Part shown: positions 39,398-48,320 of the stretch, piece after piece
Position numbering within the stretch: the first letter of the stretch is position 1
Layout of the letters: each line of letters opens with the position of its first letter
NCBI GenBank assembly: GCA_041398845.1
Contig: JAWKTZ010000006.1
Span: 1,302,001 to 1,366,000, forward strand
Reading direction: 5' to 3'
Source of the DNA: Fuerstiella sp041398845
GTDB taxonomy: Bacteria; Planctomycetota; Planctomycetia; Planctomycetales; Planctomycetaceae
DNA: 64,000 nucleotides
Position numbers and translations under genes: made by a program
The notes under the pieces: generated by a model
Seen by the model: the letters and a program-made list of their open reading frames with translations, nothing else
Databases searched by the model: none
What the model was told of the DNA's origin: nothing

Positions 39398-40501
39398 ATG
39401 AAAATCACTCGTATCGCTGCCTACCAGATCGATCTGCCGTTGCATGAAGGCAGTTACAAATGGTCGGGCGGCAAGTCTGTGGATGTGTTTGACAGCACCA
39501 TTGTTCGAGTTGAAACGGACAGCGGACTGGCTGGTCATGGCGAAGTCTGTCCTCTGGGACCGTTTTATCTGCCAGCCTACGCCGGTGGTGTCAGAGCAGG
39601 AATTGCAGAGCTCGCACCACACCTGATCGGCCAGGATCCGACTCATATCGGCCGCCTGAATCATCTGATGGACAAGGCGATGAAGGGGCATCCGTATGTC
39701 AAATCGGGCATCGACATGGCCTGCTGGGACATTCTGGGCCAGCACGCTGGCCTGCCTGTTTGCGATCTTTTGGGCGGGCGTTACGGCGAAGATCTCGTTC
39801 TGTACCGAGCCATCTCGCAGCAGCCGCCTGAACAGATGGCGAAGAATGTAGAAGCCTACCGTAACGAAGGCTATCGCCGCTTTCAGTTGAAAGTGGGAGG
39901 CGATCCGAACGAAGACATCGAACGTATTCGCGCGGTCCGAAAGATCCTGGAACCGGGCGACAAACTGATTGCCGACGCCAACACAGGCTGGCTGATGCAC
40001 GAAGCGGCACGCGTTGTCCGAGCCGTTCGGGACATCGACGTTTACATTGAACAGCCGTGTTTGTCTTATGACGAATGTCTGTCCATCCGCCGTCGCACCG
40101 ATCATCCGTTTGTGATGGACGAACACATCGACGAGATTGACGTTCTGATCAAAGCCCACGCCGATCGTGCCACCGATGTCGTCAACATCAAGATCAGCAA
40201 ATTTGGTGGACTGACAAAGGCGAAACAGGCGCGCGATCTATGCGTATCACTGGGCATCGCGATGACTCTGGAAGACAGTTGGGGCGGCGACATCACGACC
40301 GCAGCGATCGCTCACTTTGCTCACAGCACGCCCACCGAATTTCTGTTCACCAGCACCGACTTCAACAGCTACGTCACCGTCAGCAACGCCGCCGGAGCAC
40401 CTCAGCGAAACAACGGGCGCATGGCGGCGTCCACCGATGCCGGGCTGGGCATTCAGCCGCGATTCGAACTGCTAGGCGAACCACTCGTGGATGTGTCGTA
40501 G
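39398..40501 (+). CDS. Mandelate racemase/muconate lactonizing enzyme family protein (enolase superfamily)
   Basis: A 367-residue cytoplasmic enzyme that abstracts a proton alpha to a carboxylate. The catalytic Lys lies in FQLKVGGD (K165); metal ligands are D193 (ADANTGW), E218 (YIEQP) and the MDEHID segment (D241/E242); a second Lys follows in VNIKISKFGG (K265/K268). The N-terminal capping domain includes SYKWSGGKSVDVFDS. The pattern is closest to the hydroxyproline-type (cis-3-hydroxyproline dehydratase/proline-betaine epimerase) branch of the family, but specificity cannot be read from sequence alone. It is probably co-transcribed with the sulfatase, which would fit carbohydrate or osmolyte catabolism. 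Confidence 0.9.
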   Translation: MKITRIAAYQIDLPLHEGSYKWSGGKSVDVFDSTIVRVETDSGLAGHGEVCPLGPFYLPAYAGGVRAGIAELAPHLIGQDPTHIGRLNHLMDKAMKGHPYVKSGIDMACWDILGQHAGLPVCDLLGGRYGEDLVLYRAISQQPPEQMAKNVEAYRNEGYRRFQLKVGGDPNEDIERIRAVRKILEPGDKLIADANTGWLMHEAARVVRAVRDIDVYIEQPCLSYDECLSIRRRTDHPFVMDEHIDEIDVLIKAHADRATDVVNIKISKFGGLTKAKQARDLCVSLGIAMTLEDSWGGDITTAAIAHFAHSTPTEFLFTSTDFNSYVTVSNAAGAPQRNNGRMAASTDAGLGIQPRFELLGEPLVDVS

Positions 40502-40517
40502 CCTGACATCTGGTTTT

Positions 40518-40548
40518 TGCGGGGAAGAACTTAGCGGTTAACTGCTGA
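40518..40548 (-). repeat. 31-bp copy of the 3' end of the myo-inositol oxygenase gene
   Basis: These 31 bases match 48338-48368, inside the last codons of the myo-inositol oxygenase gene, at 29 of 31 positions. On the minus strand both read QQLTA(K/R)FFPA; one difference is silent, the other exchanges Lys for Arg. It lies in the short gap after the enolase-superfamily gene. It may be the last trace of a second oxygenase copy lost by recombination, or a shared repeat. Confidence 0.55.
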
Positions 40549-40652
40549 AGAGAAGCAGAACGCCGCTGCCTAACTAATCGTCTCACGTCAGATATCGAAG
40601 CGCACATCGGTGGAACTTTGTCGAGGTCGCCACGAAATGAAATGTTAGAGCG

Positions 40653-41465
40653 ATGAACCCGTTTGATCCAGTATTCAGCATCACCAATGCCATGACGCGC
40701 GACTTGACCGCGATCGAACGGGCTCGCGGATTTTTCGCCGCAGCAACACTCTCCGATCAATGGATCACGCGGATGAGCGAGCAGGCACTGTTGCTGGAGG
40801 CACACCATACAACTCACATCGAAGGAACGCAGCTCACGCTGGAGGAATCGCAAATCCTGTTTGGCGGAGGTGAGGTTGAAGGGGCGTCACCCGATGGAGT
40901 ACGGGAACTGCTCAACTATCGCGACGCATTCGAGCTGGTTTCCGAGTATCTCGATAGCGGTGCTCCGGTCACCGAAGCGCTGGTTCGCGAAATTCATCGC
41001 AGGCTGGTTGACGGCGTGCGTGGAAACGAAGGGAAGCCGGGTGAGTATCGGCTCGTTCCCAATGCTGTGGTCAATGGTCGTTCCGGAGCCGTCATCTATA
41101 CACCACCGCCTGCGATCGATGTGCCGAACCTGATGAGCCAGATGGTAGGCTGAATCAATAAGGAATCCGACATTCATCCGGTTTTGGTGGCAGGGCTGGC
41201 TCAATTTCAATTGGTCCACATTCACCCTTTCGTTGATGGCAACGGTCGAACATCCCGACTGCTATCGACGCTCTGTTTGTATCGAACCGGCTACGATTTC
41301 AAACGACTGTGCACGATCAGCGAATACTATGACCGTGACCGCCGCGCATTCTACGATGCGATTCAGGTGTGCGAGACAACGGCATGGACCACACGGGCTG
41401 GCTTGAATTTTTCACGTACGGACTGGCAACGCAAATGGAGGAAACCGCTCAGCGCGGTACGGGCG
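40653..41465 (+). pseudogene. Fic family protein, interrupted and 3'-truncated
   Basis: Fic proteins transfer AMP or other groups to target hydroxyls. The N-terminal domain is intact (THIEGTQLTLEESQILFGGG, including the inhibitory-helix-like region). At 41151-41153 a TGA stands where family members have Trp (MVG-stop-INKESDIHP), and the same frame then continues through the Fic core HPFVDGNGRTSR (near 41220-41255) and ISEYYDRDRRAFYDAIQ. A missing base near 41370 moves the frame again; VRDNGMDHTGWLEFFTYGLATQM is then readable up to about 41450, where sequence joins an IS66 remnant. A stop, a frameshift and truncation together make it a pseudogene even if one of the changes is a read error. Confidence 0.8.
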
Positions 41466-42061
41466 AGCACTTCACGGGGACGCTGGTGACAGATTGATAC
41501 GCGGGCTATGAAGCTCACGTCGCCGGTGCAAAGCAAAAATGTCTGTCGCATCTGGCACGGACGGCCCGCGACTGGCAGAAGCTGACGGATCACGGCTCAG
41601 CAGACTTTGCGTTCTTCGAAGCCATTCAGGAGTTCGTGGGGCAGGCGTGCCGCTTCCATCGCCTTCGCCAGTCAGGCGAACTCACGGTGGCTCAGCAGGC
41701 GTCAGAAAAAGCCTGGCTGCGAGAACGCCTGCTGCAACTCACGACTCAGGTTGTGACGCATGAAAAGGCGTTGACTCTGCAGAAGCGTATTCTGAAACAT
41801 CAGCACGAGTGGCTTGTCTTTCTGGATGATCCTCAAGTGCCACCCACAAACAATGCGGTTGAACGAGCGTTACGGCCTCTGGTCGTCCTTCGCAAGATTA
41901 CGTTTGGGCATCGCAGTCATGCGGGGGCCATTCGAATGGGGCGCTTGATGACGGTAGCGGAGACCGCGAAACGTCACGGCCACCGCCCGAGCGATCTCTA
42001 CTATCGTCTCTTCACTCAGTCGCCTGGCAGCGTCCTGCGGAAGCTGTATGACGACAGTTGA
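41466..42061 (+). pseudogene. IS66-family transposase, C-terminal remnant
   Basis: The end of an IS66 transposase without its N-terminus. It starts within the core (HFTGTLVTD-stop-YAGYEAHVAGAKQKCLSHLAR; the TGA at 41495-41497 falls where an aromatic residue is expected) and continues open to 42061 with the typical ending WLVFLDDPQVPPTNNAVERALRPLVVLRKITFG and SDLYYRLFTQ. IS66 transposases normally have about 500 residues, so only the last 190 or so remain. Neither terminal inverted repeats nor accessory genes TnpA/TnpB are present. Its upstream side is fused directly to the broken Fic gene. Confidence 0.85.
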
Positions 42062-42493
42062 TGTCGCCTGACAAGACGACGCTATTGGGCGATATGTTCA
42101 ACGCGGTAGGTAACTGTGTGCAGCATCAAGGCGTGAGCTTCAGAGCATTCAGTTGCAACTGTGGCGATTCTGAAGCTCTTTTGATCGACGCAAGATTGAA
42201 AGCCGAACGATTTCGATCCCGTTCGCTGCTGCGCAGTCTTTCGTTCGCTCATGCGCTGATACGACTCTTGCGAGCCACGTCTTCTCTCCGTCCTCCTCAC
42301 GACAAATCCAAAAAATAAAATCCCAACGACAACCGGACGACGACTAAACTGGTACCCTTTGACACCTTTTAGCGTTCCCCGCTTTACCTTTCTCAGCCGA
42401 ATTCACCCCTTTCTGATAAAAAAAGATGAAAATTCTTTCCGAATAAGCCGCCACCGTGATGACTATAGATGTCACGGGATATTTGGAGAGAAA
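42062..42493. other. Non-coding stretch upstream of sigma factor
   Basis: Around 430 bases between the IS66 remnant and the sigma factor. An 86-codon frame from 42058 has no recognisable features. AT-rich sequence near 42415-42475 probably carries the promoter of the sigma/FecR operon, but no clear boxes can be assigned. The other end of the IS66 element was not recognised here. Confidence 0.35.
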
Positions 42494-43021
42494 GTGAGCG
42501 ATCTAACCCCAGAATTTGTGAGTTTGTGGACACGGTATCAGCCGGAGGTGCGGCGGTACGTCTGTAAGCTCGTCGTGAAATCGGTCGACGCCGAGGACGT
42601 GATGCAGCAAACCGCTGCACGGCTTTGGGAAAAGTTTGATCAATACGATGCGAAGCGACCGTTCGTGGCGTGGGCGATCGGGTTTGCGTATCACGAAATA
42701 CTTTCGTGGCGACAGCGACAATCGCGTGATCGACTGGTGTTTTCTGAATCGATTCTTGCGCAATTGCACGCCACGAGTGTCGAAGAAGCCTCGATGCTGG
42801 AACTTCGACGAAAAGCCTTAGACGGCTGTCTGCAGAAATTGGGTGCGAAGGAAAAGGACTTGCTACTTCGCCGCTACGCGGAACATGGCACGGTGCAGCG
42901 AGAAGCAAAACGGTCACAGACCAGTCCTCATAAACTGTATTACGTCATCGAAAAACTGCGTGCTCGTCTCATAGCGTGTATTGACAGCACCATGCAGCAG
43001 GAGGGCTGGCGGCATGGATGA
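42494..43021 (+). CDS. Sigma-70 family RNA polymerase sigma factor (ECF, Rhodopirellula/Verrucomicrobium type)
   Basis: A 175-residue ECF sigma factor. Region 2 includes LWTRYQPEVRRYVCKLV, SVDAEDVMQQTAARLWEKFDQYD and RPFVAWAIGFAYHEILSWRQRQSRDR; region 4 includes CLQKLGAKEKDLLLRRYAEHGTVQREAKRSQTSPHKLYYVIEKLR. The GTG at 42494 is preferred: it is preceded by GGAGAG and begins SDLTPEFVSLW, where family members start; the frame is open to 42359 but that part lacks homology. Its end overlaps the FecR/LamG gene by eight bases, so both are co-translated. Such pairs are a standing planctomycete arrangement in which the FecR-like membrane protein is thought to control the sigma factor. Confidence 0.9.
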   Translation: MSDLTPEFVSLWTRYQPEVRRYVCKLVVKSVDAEDVMQQTAARLWEKFDQYDAKRPFVAWAIGFAYHEILSWRQRQSRDRLVFSESILAQLHATSVEEASMLELRRKALDGCLQKLGAKEKDLLLRRYAEHGTVQREAKRSQTSPHKLYYVIEKLRARLIACIDSTMQQEGWRHG

Positions 43022-44672
43022 AACTCATAAGCCACAGGAGATCGATCGGCTTCTCGCGCGGCTTGTCGATGGGGACGCGACGCCGGATGACATCGCCGCC
43101 ATTGAGCTACTCCTCGATGGCAATCCAGAAGCTCAGCGCAGGTACGTGCATTACCTGGACCTGCATCAGGAATTGCTTGCCAAGGGTAGCGCTGACTTTG
43201 CTGCCGATCCCCATGATCCGCGTTTCGGCGAACTCGAATCGACCGCCAACCGTCCAGGCGTTCCACGCACGAAAGCAATCGTTCTGCTTGGGCTAGCGGC
43301 CTCAATGCTGGTCGCCATGGGAATCGGAATTGCGAGATGGACGCAATCGACGCCAAGAGACAACACACGTCAGGAAGGTAGCTTCCCTCAAACGATTGCA
43401 AACAATGAAGAGGCTGACAATGGTGTTGCCGTTCTTACAGGCGTTGTCAACGTGCAATGGCTCAGTGACGTTCCCCAGCAAACCGCTCCCCCGCAAACGG
43501 GCAGCATCCTTGCGCCCGGCGAACTGAAGCTGGCGGGCGGGGTGATTCAAATCGAGTTTTACAATGGAGTGCAGTTGCTCGTTGAAGGCCCGGCATATTT
43601 AGAAATTCGATCGGTCGCGAGTGTCGTTTGTCGCCAAGGGAAATTGCGATCGCGCGTTCCGCCGAACGCCACTGACTTTAGCGTGTTGACTCCGAAGTTT
43701 GAACTCGTGGACCTGGGGACCGAATTCGCAGTCGACGTGGCCAGTGACGGGCGGTCCGATGTGCATGTCTTTGACGGAGAAGTCGAAATCTACTCTCCTG
43801 ATGGAAAACGCAAATCGGACGACCGCCAAGTGTTGCTTGGTGGTGATGCATTGCAGTGGTCAAACGAAGGGACGACGACTTCTGGTTCCGCGTCGCCACA
43901 GGCATTCACTTCGTTTGAGATGGTTCGCCAGCAAGAGCAAACACTTGCAGGGGAGCGGCTTGCCAACTGGCGGCGATGGAATGGCGAGTTGCAGAACGAT
44001 CCTCGCATCGCCGTGCGTTACGACTTTGAAGGCAACGGCGACACGTTGTCCGATAGCGGTTCAGCAAAGGCTCACGGCACGATCGTCGGTTGTGGATGGA
44101 CTTCGGGACGCTGGCCCGGAAAACGTGCTTTGGAATTCAGACGCCCCGGTGATCGAGTGCGAATTGATGTCCCCGGGCAATACGATCAACTGACGCTGTC
44201 GATGTGGCTGAGAATGGATGCCCTGCCAGGCCGTACACAATCACTGATGTTGACCGATGGATACGAAGTCGGACGCGTGCACTGGCAGGTGTCCGCAGCA
44301 GGCGAACTTCGCCTGGGACTGCGTCTGCCATCGGAGTCGAAAACAATGCGTACCAGCGGATATGCATCTCCCGTACTGTTCACCCCACGAAGTATCGGGA
44401 CGTGGAATTTCCTCTGCACGGTTTACGATCGAAGCTCGCAACAGGTCCGTCATTTTCTCAACGGTCGTTTGGTATCGAGCGAACCACTGGCGTTTGACCA
44501 GCCGATTCAAATTGGAATGGCTGAGATCGGAAACTGGGGATTGCCTCTGAACCCCGAAAGTCCGAACTACGTCATCCGCAACTTCATCGGCCGAATCGAT
44601 GAGTTGACGATTTGGAATACCGCACTCGATGAACACGAGATCGCCAGCATCTACGGAGATACCCATCCGTGA
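43014..44672 (+). CDS. FecR-like membrane protein with LamG domain, probable anti-sigma factor
   Basis: A 552-residue protein read from the ATG at 43014, which overlaps the sigma gene by eight bases. The N-terminal 80 residues are cytoplasmic and anti-sigma-like (EIDRLLARLVDGDATPDDIAAIELLLDGNPEAQRRYVHYLDLH). One membrane helix follows (AIVLLGLAASMLVAMGIGIA, about 85-105). The outer part has a FecR-type domain (LKLAGGVIQIEFYNGVQLLVEGPAYLEI...LVDLGTEFAVDV) and a LamG/concanavalin-like domain from about 340 (VRYDFEGNGDTLSDSG ... IGRIDELTIWNTAL). This build suggests that binding of an extracellular glycan or other ligand releases the sigma factor. The gene ends 30 bases before an IS4-family element, which has separated it from any downstream operon member. 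Confidence 0.87.
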   Translation: MDETHKPQEIDRLLARLVDGDATPDDIAAIELLLDGNPEAQRRYVHYLDLHQELLAKGSADFAADPHDPRFGELESTANRPGVPRTKAIVLLGLAASMLVAMGIGIARWTQSTPRDNTRQEGSFPQTIANNEEADNGVAVLTGVVNVQWLSDVPQQTAPPQTGSILAPGELKLAGGVIQIEFYNGVQLLVEGPAYLEIRSVASVVCRQGKLRSRVPPNATDFSVLTPKFELVDLGTEFAVDVASDGRSDVHVFDGEVEIYSPDGKRKSDDRQVLLGGDALQWSNEGTTTSGSASPQAFTSFEMVRQQEQTLAGERLANWRRWNGELQNDPRIAVRYDFEGNGDTLSDSGSAKAHGTIVGCGWTSGRWPGKRALEFRRPGDRVRIDVPGQYDQLTLSMWLRMDALPGRTQSLMLTDGYEVGRVHWQVSAAGELRLGLRLPSESKTMRTSGYASPVLFTPRSIGTWNFLCTVYDRSSQQVRHFLNGRLVSSEPLAFDQPIQIGMAEIGNWGLPLNPESPNYVIRNFIGRIDELTIWNTALDEHEIASIYGDTHP

Positions 44673-44702
44673 TTTCGAATACATCACCTCATCGATTAAC
44701 GG

Positions 44703-46173
44703 CAATACCGTTCAATGAATCATAACTACCGTATCTTCAAAGGCTTTGGTCAACGGTGGTTGCTTTCGGTGTTCGGGGCGGCACTTGTTCCAGCGTGACA
44801 TTTTACGCTTGATCACGCGAGGATTGATGCGGTTGCGCGCGGGGAATGCGTTCCTGGCTGATCTCCCACACGACCGCCCGGTACCACTGAGTCAGGCTCA
44901 CTTCGCTACTGGCATCGCACTCGGGCAAGCGGGTCTTGATGATCTGAAACGACCCTTTGAAGGATAAACGGTCGACATCCATTCCAGCCTCTTCGGCTGC
45001 CTCCAACATCATCACTCGCGTCACAAAATGGGCGATCGACATCGCATAGATTTCCTGTTTCAAGCCATCGCTGGTTTCGCTGCGATAGTTCGTCGTCTTC
45101 TCTGCGCGACATGGATCCTGATGAGTCTTCTGCTCATCAAACACCAGTTCCTCTTCCCATCGCTCGTGATACACCATAACAAGTTCCTTAGCCGGAAACT
45201 CGTCCGCGTCAAGCAGGTTCGTCATCAAGCGATGCACCTCGTCATGCCCTGTTCGCTGAGGGTCGTCCAGCTTGTACTCAATCACGCGAACGACGATGCC
45301 TTGACTGTCGTGGGTGCGATACCAGTTGCTCGGATAGACCTTCGCCAGAAACGAGCCATCGTCAAACATTTTGATCGGAGTGAAGACCATCGACTTCTGA
45401 ATACGGATCAGCAACTTGTGCTTTTTGTGCAGCAATTCCCAGTGTTTGTAGCTGAAAAAGCCGCGATCTTCGATCAAGAGTGCGTCCTCGGAGATCGAAT
45501 CCCATAGCTGCTCGACGAGCGTTTTTTCCGAATCATGCCACCCGCCATACACGAAGGCGAACTCAATATGAGTACCCAATTCGACAAGGCTGACTTTGGC
45601 ACTTGAGGGAACGGGCCTTCGCCGCGACTGCCAGAAGAGCGACCGAAGTGTTGGTGAGCTTCACAGTCGGGAACCTCCAGCACTGTGCCATCAATGGCCA
45701 CTTTGCGAAGGCCGCGATAGAACGCGCCGATCGTTTTCGCTGTGGCCATCGGTCGGACCACCAGCTTGTGAAGGGCTACCAGCGGCTCGCTTCCCAATCG
45801 CTGCCTGGCCATGCACAAGGTCGATCGTGCCGGCGAGTGTTCTCCATGTCGCAACCGGCGACAAGCTTTGAAGACCTGACGGATCGGCAATTCAGTGAAT
45901 AGTCCCATTGCCAGTACAACCCACATCATGACTTCATGAGTCAATCCGCAGCCTTGGTTATTTCGTTTGCCGGTTTGTTCCATCACGCGATTGATATGCT
46001 CCGGCAAGATGATATTTTCCAGACCGACCAATCGGTCTACGATGCGTCCATTGATATCTGATGTCAGTTCAGAGCATCCTTGCTCGTTCATGTCGCGGTT
46101 CCTTCGGGGCTGGTTGGTGGTTCAACCTAACTCTCACAGGAACCGCGACTTATGTAAACATTGAACGGTATTG
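44703..46173. mobile_element. IS4-family insertion sequence, 1471 bp
   Basis: Perfect 15-bp terminal inverted repeats CAATACCGTTCAATG (44703-44717) and CATTGAACGGTATTG (46159-46173) enclose a single minus-strand transposase gene. The flanking 10-mers CGATTAACGG and TGTTTAACGG agree at eight positions and are probably the target duplication; 10-12 bp is usual for parts of the IS4 family. The right copy of TTTAACGG forms the left tip of a palindromic repeat at 46176-46274, so the element apparently inserted at the edge of that repeat. The transposase is frameshifted. Confidence 0.85.
44803..46091 (-). pseudogene. IS4-family transposase, frameshifted
   Basis: The N-terminal frame starts at ATG 46091 (DINGRIVDRLVGLENIILPEHI..., with the first catalytic Asp in KVAIDGTVLEVPD). 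It leaves homology near 45605, where the C-terminal frame takes over (KVSLVELGTHIEFAFVYGGWHDSEKTLVEQLWD) and runs to 44803. The C-terminal part has the IS4 Y-(2)-R-(3)-E-(6)-K signature in YHERWEEELVFDEQK. One missing base in an A run (ACTTG at 45601-45605 on the plus strand) explains the split; with it restored the protein has about 430 residues. Programmed frameshifting is not usual in this family, so either a mutation or a read error is more likely. Confidence 0.82.
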
Positions 46174-46175
46174 TG

Positions 46176-46274
46176 TTTAACGGCAAGCCGAAGGCGACTT
46201 CGGGACCTGGGCAGCGCCGACGCCTGCGGCTTGCTACTATCGCATGGCGCCGACGCCTGCGGCTTGCCGTTAAA
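46176..46274. repeat. 99-bp palindromic repeat with internal 21-bp direct repeats
   Basis: Ends are inverted copies: TTTAACGGCAAGCCG (46176-46190) and CGGCTTGCCGTTAAA (46260-46274), extended by an AGGCG/CGCCT match. Inside, the 21-base word starting GCGCCGACGCCTGCGG occurs twice, at 46214-46234 and 46247-46267. No coding capacity. It has the look of a small non-autonomous or REP-like element; the adjoining IS4 element seems to have inserted at its left tip. Confidence 0.75.
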
Positions 46275-46293
46275 CGATTTGAGAACAAACATC

Positions 46294-46413
46294 ATGAAAC
46301 ACCTGTTGATCATCTTGATACTTTTGGTCGCGTGTAACAGTGCATTCGCGGACGATCCGCCACCCGCAACGCGTGTACCTCAGCACGTTGAAGCGTACGC
46401 AGAAAGATGGTGA
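46294..46413 (+). pseudogene. Stub of a secreted-protein gene
   Basis: A 39-codon frame beginning MKHLLIILILLVACNSAFADD, a convincing signal peptide, followed by PPPATRVPQHVEAYAERW and a stop. The mature part is far too short for a domain. It may be the 5' end of a gene once downstream of the FecR/LamG gene, now cut off by deletion; the following bases show no continuation in other frames that I can recognise. Confidence 0.45.
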
Positions 46414-46990
46414 GGGTGAATCAAGAACAAACAAGAATCAAGAACAAACAAGGACATGCATTGCAAATTGCGGTTGTGACCAAATCACCTGCTGATGAAC
46501 GGGAATTTTTCACGGCCTACCCGCTGCAGCCGTTTAAAATTGCTGAACGTTTTGACGCCGCGAGACTCTGTCATGCGGTTGATTTCGTTACGCTTTGTGG
46601 CGAAGACGCGGCCGCGGTGTCTTGGCTTTTTCCAGCCGGTGCTGCCAAAAGTCGGGACTGTTGGAGAGTCTGTTCGGAATGCCTGCCACCTCTTTCGAAA
46701 CTCGTGCCTTGCCCGCTCGAAGAAGTCGACTTTTCCAGTCCAGCAGTTGCAGATAGCTGGCAAGGTTCGTGTGCGGCGAAACTCCGGCTCGCGAGCCACC
46801 GTGTTCCCAACGATCCTCAATTCGGCACCAGCCAGAAGTCTTCATCTTCCACTGCGTCATCGCTGCCCCGTTTAAGGGTCAGCAAAGAGGTTGCCACGTT
46901 TCAGAGCGCGGTACAGTCTTTCGGCCTGGTCGGCGCCTGGTGATCTCGGCATTCCAGGTTGGCCCAAATGAACGCTCAGGGCTCCTTTTC
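46414..46990. other. Unassigned region with overlapping open frames on both strands
   Basis: Around 580 bases carrying several overlapping open frames: 46407-46943 and 46495-46875 on plus; 46485-46820 and 46588-46860 on minus. None shows a domain, signal peptide or convincing start site. A duplicated AATCAAGAACAAACAAG-like word stands at 46421-46452. The stretch could be a relic of a mobile element or repeat family, or the decayed remainder of the gene stub. Confidence 0.35.
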
Positions 46991-48208
46991 TTAGCGGCAC
47001 CACAGTCTGATCAATGCGGGCGGCCAGTAAGCTTTTGGCAACGGCATGGCGAACGTCTGATCGCCGCGAACGACCACGACAGGAAGCAACGATGAGCACA
47101 GCCGACCGGCGGGAAGGTGGTGACGTACGAACATCGTTGTGCAAATCAAACACCGTGTTCGGCTGATTTCTGATGGCACATCCAATCCGTAGACGCGAAC
47201 ACGTTCGTCTGTCAGGTAGTCCGCAATTGGTCGCAGTTGTCGGTCGGGAGGCTGCGTTCCCTTCAGCTCAAACAGCCGACGGGCGACGACGGACAGTTCG
47301 CGAACGCTGGTGTCGCTGTCATGTGAGAGAACGATCTCTCCTGGATGATCCTCAGTGCCGCCTTCAAACAGTCGTTCATTGGCCTGGATGACGTGGCCCC
47401 AGACAACGGTTCCTTCCCGGAATACGGTCTCCAGATTCTGGTAGAGACGTGTCAATTCGTCTGTGGGATTCCGGCGCAGCCACATCGGCGTCGCGATTTT
47501 TCGCCACGTAAGTCTGTCCCACAGGCTGATTCGCCTCGGTGCTTCACCGAACCGGGCACGGCATTCCATCAGCATGTTCTGCATGGTGTCGGCACTGCGA
47601 TCGAAGACTACCGACCGATCACCGGGCGGTGCGTGTCGAGCCGCGCTGATTTCGAACATCAGTAACAGCGGCCACAGAAATGGCACGACTGCGAGCCCCG
47701 GAATTCCACAGAAGATGCTCAGGAATGTTGTCGTTGCCGGGCGGGACGGCTCGGTGTATGCCGTCATCAAATACAGTCCGAACGCAGCGATTGCGAACAT
47801 GCAATAGGCGGCGAAGTACTGAATTCCGCTGGAGTTTTTATCGACAACGAACAGACTCACCAGCATGAAGAGACCGCACAGAAATGATATGAGGAATCTC
47901 AGCAGCGGAGTACCAGGTCGACCGTCCTGGGTCGACTGCAGACCGATCGCATGCAGACGCTGCATGTCAGAATTGTGTCGAATCCATCCGATGCTGCACA
48001 GCACGTATCCGGTCAGCAGGATCAGCCAGACAGGCACCAGGAACATCAGCAGCGTCGACGAAAGTCCCTGGCCGCAGAGCTGTGGAAAGAGCGACTTTAT
48101 CAGCCCACCGCCCGCAATCGACAGAAACAGTCCACCCTCAATCAGTCGCTGCCCCCACCGCACGCACAGGGAAATATCGGCAACAACAATTTCAGAGCGA
48201 TGAGTCAT
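46991..48208 (-). CDS. Multi-pass membrane protein of unknown function
   Basis: A 405-residue protein from ATG 48208. The first half has about five membrane helices (LIEGGLFLSIAGGGLI, LLMFLVPVWLILLTGYVLCSIGWI, FLISFLCGLFMLVSLFVV, FAAYCMFAIAAFGLYLMTAY, FLSIFCGIPGLAVVPFLWPLLLMF). The second half is soluble (WDRLTWRKIATPMWLRRNPTDELTRLYQNLETVFREGTVVWGHVIQANERLF) and resembles conserved hypothetical planctomycete proteins in which an outside ligand or partner is unknown. It contains cysteines (TRCLICTTMF) but no catalytic motif I can name. The gene stands alone between the decayed region and the oxygenase gene. Confidence 0.75.
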   Translation of the reverse strand: MTHRSEIVVADISLCVRWGQRLIEGGLFLSIAGGGLIKSLFPQLCGQGLSSTLLMFLVPVWLILLTGYVLCSIGWIRHNSDMQRLHAIGLQSTQDGRPGTPLLRFLISFLCGLFMLVSLFVVDKNSSGIQYFAAYCMFAIAAFGLYLMTAYTEPSRPATTTFLSIFCGIPGLAVVPFLWPLLLMFEISAARHAPPGDRSVVFDRSADTMQNMLMECRARFGEAPRRISLWDRLTWRKIATPMWLRRNPTDELTRLYQNLETVFREGTVVWGHVIQANERLFEGGTEDHPGEIVLSHDSDTSVRELSVVARRLFELKGTQPPDRQLRPIADYLTDERVRVYGLDVPSEISRTRCLICTTMFVRHHLPAGRLCSSLLPVVVVRGDQTFAMPLPKAYWPPALIRLWCR

Positions 48209-48320
48209 AGCATTCAGGAAGTTCGGGACGTCTCAGGTTCAAACCCGGTGAGCATGCGCGCTTTTGTCACTGGGACAGTGACGACGACTTTGAGTGACGG
48301 CTGGTGTGAAGGCCTGCGGT

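Noticed and set aside
41151..41497. TGA recoded as Trp or selenocysteine
   Set aside because: Both TGA codons lie in decayed genes with other damage, while normal genes of the window use TGA as stop (for example at 19481 and 43019). No selenocysteine insertion structure was seen.
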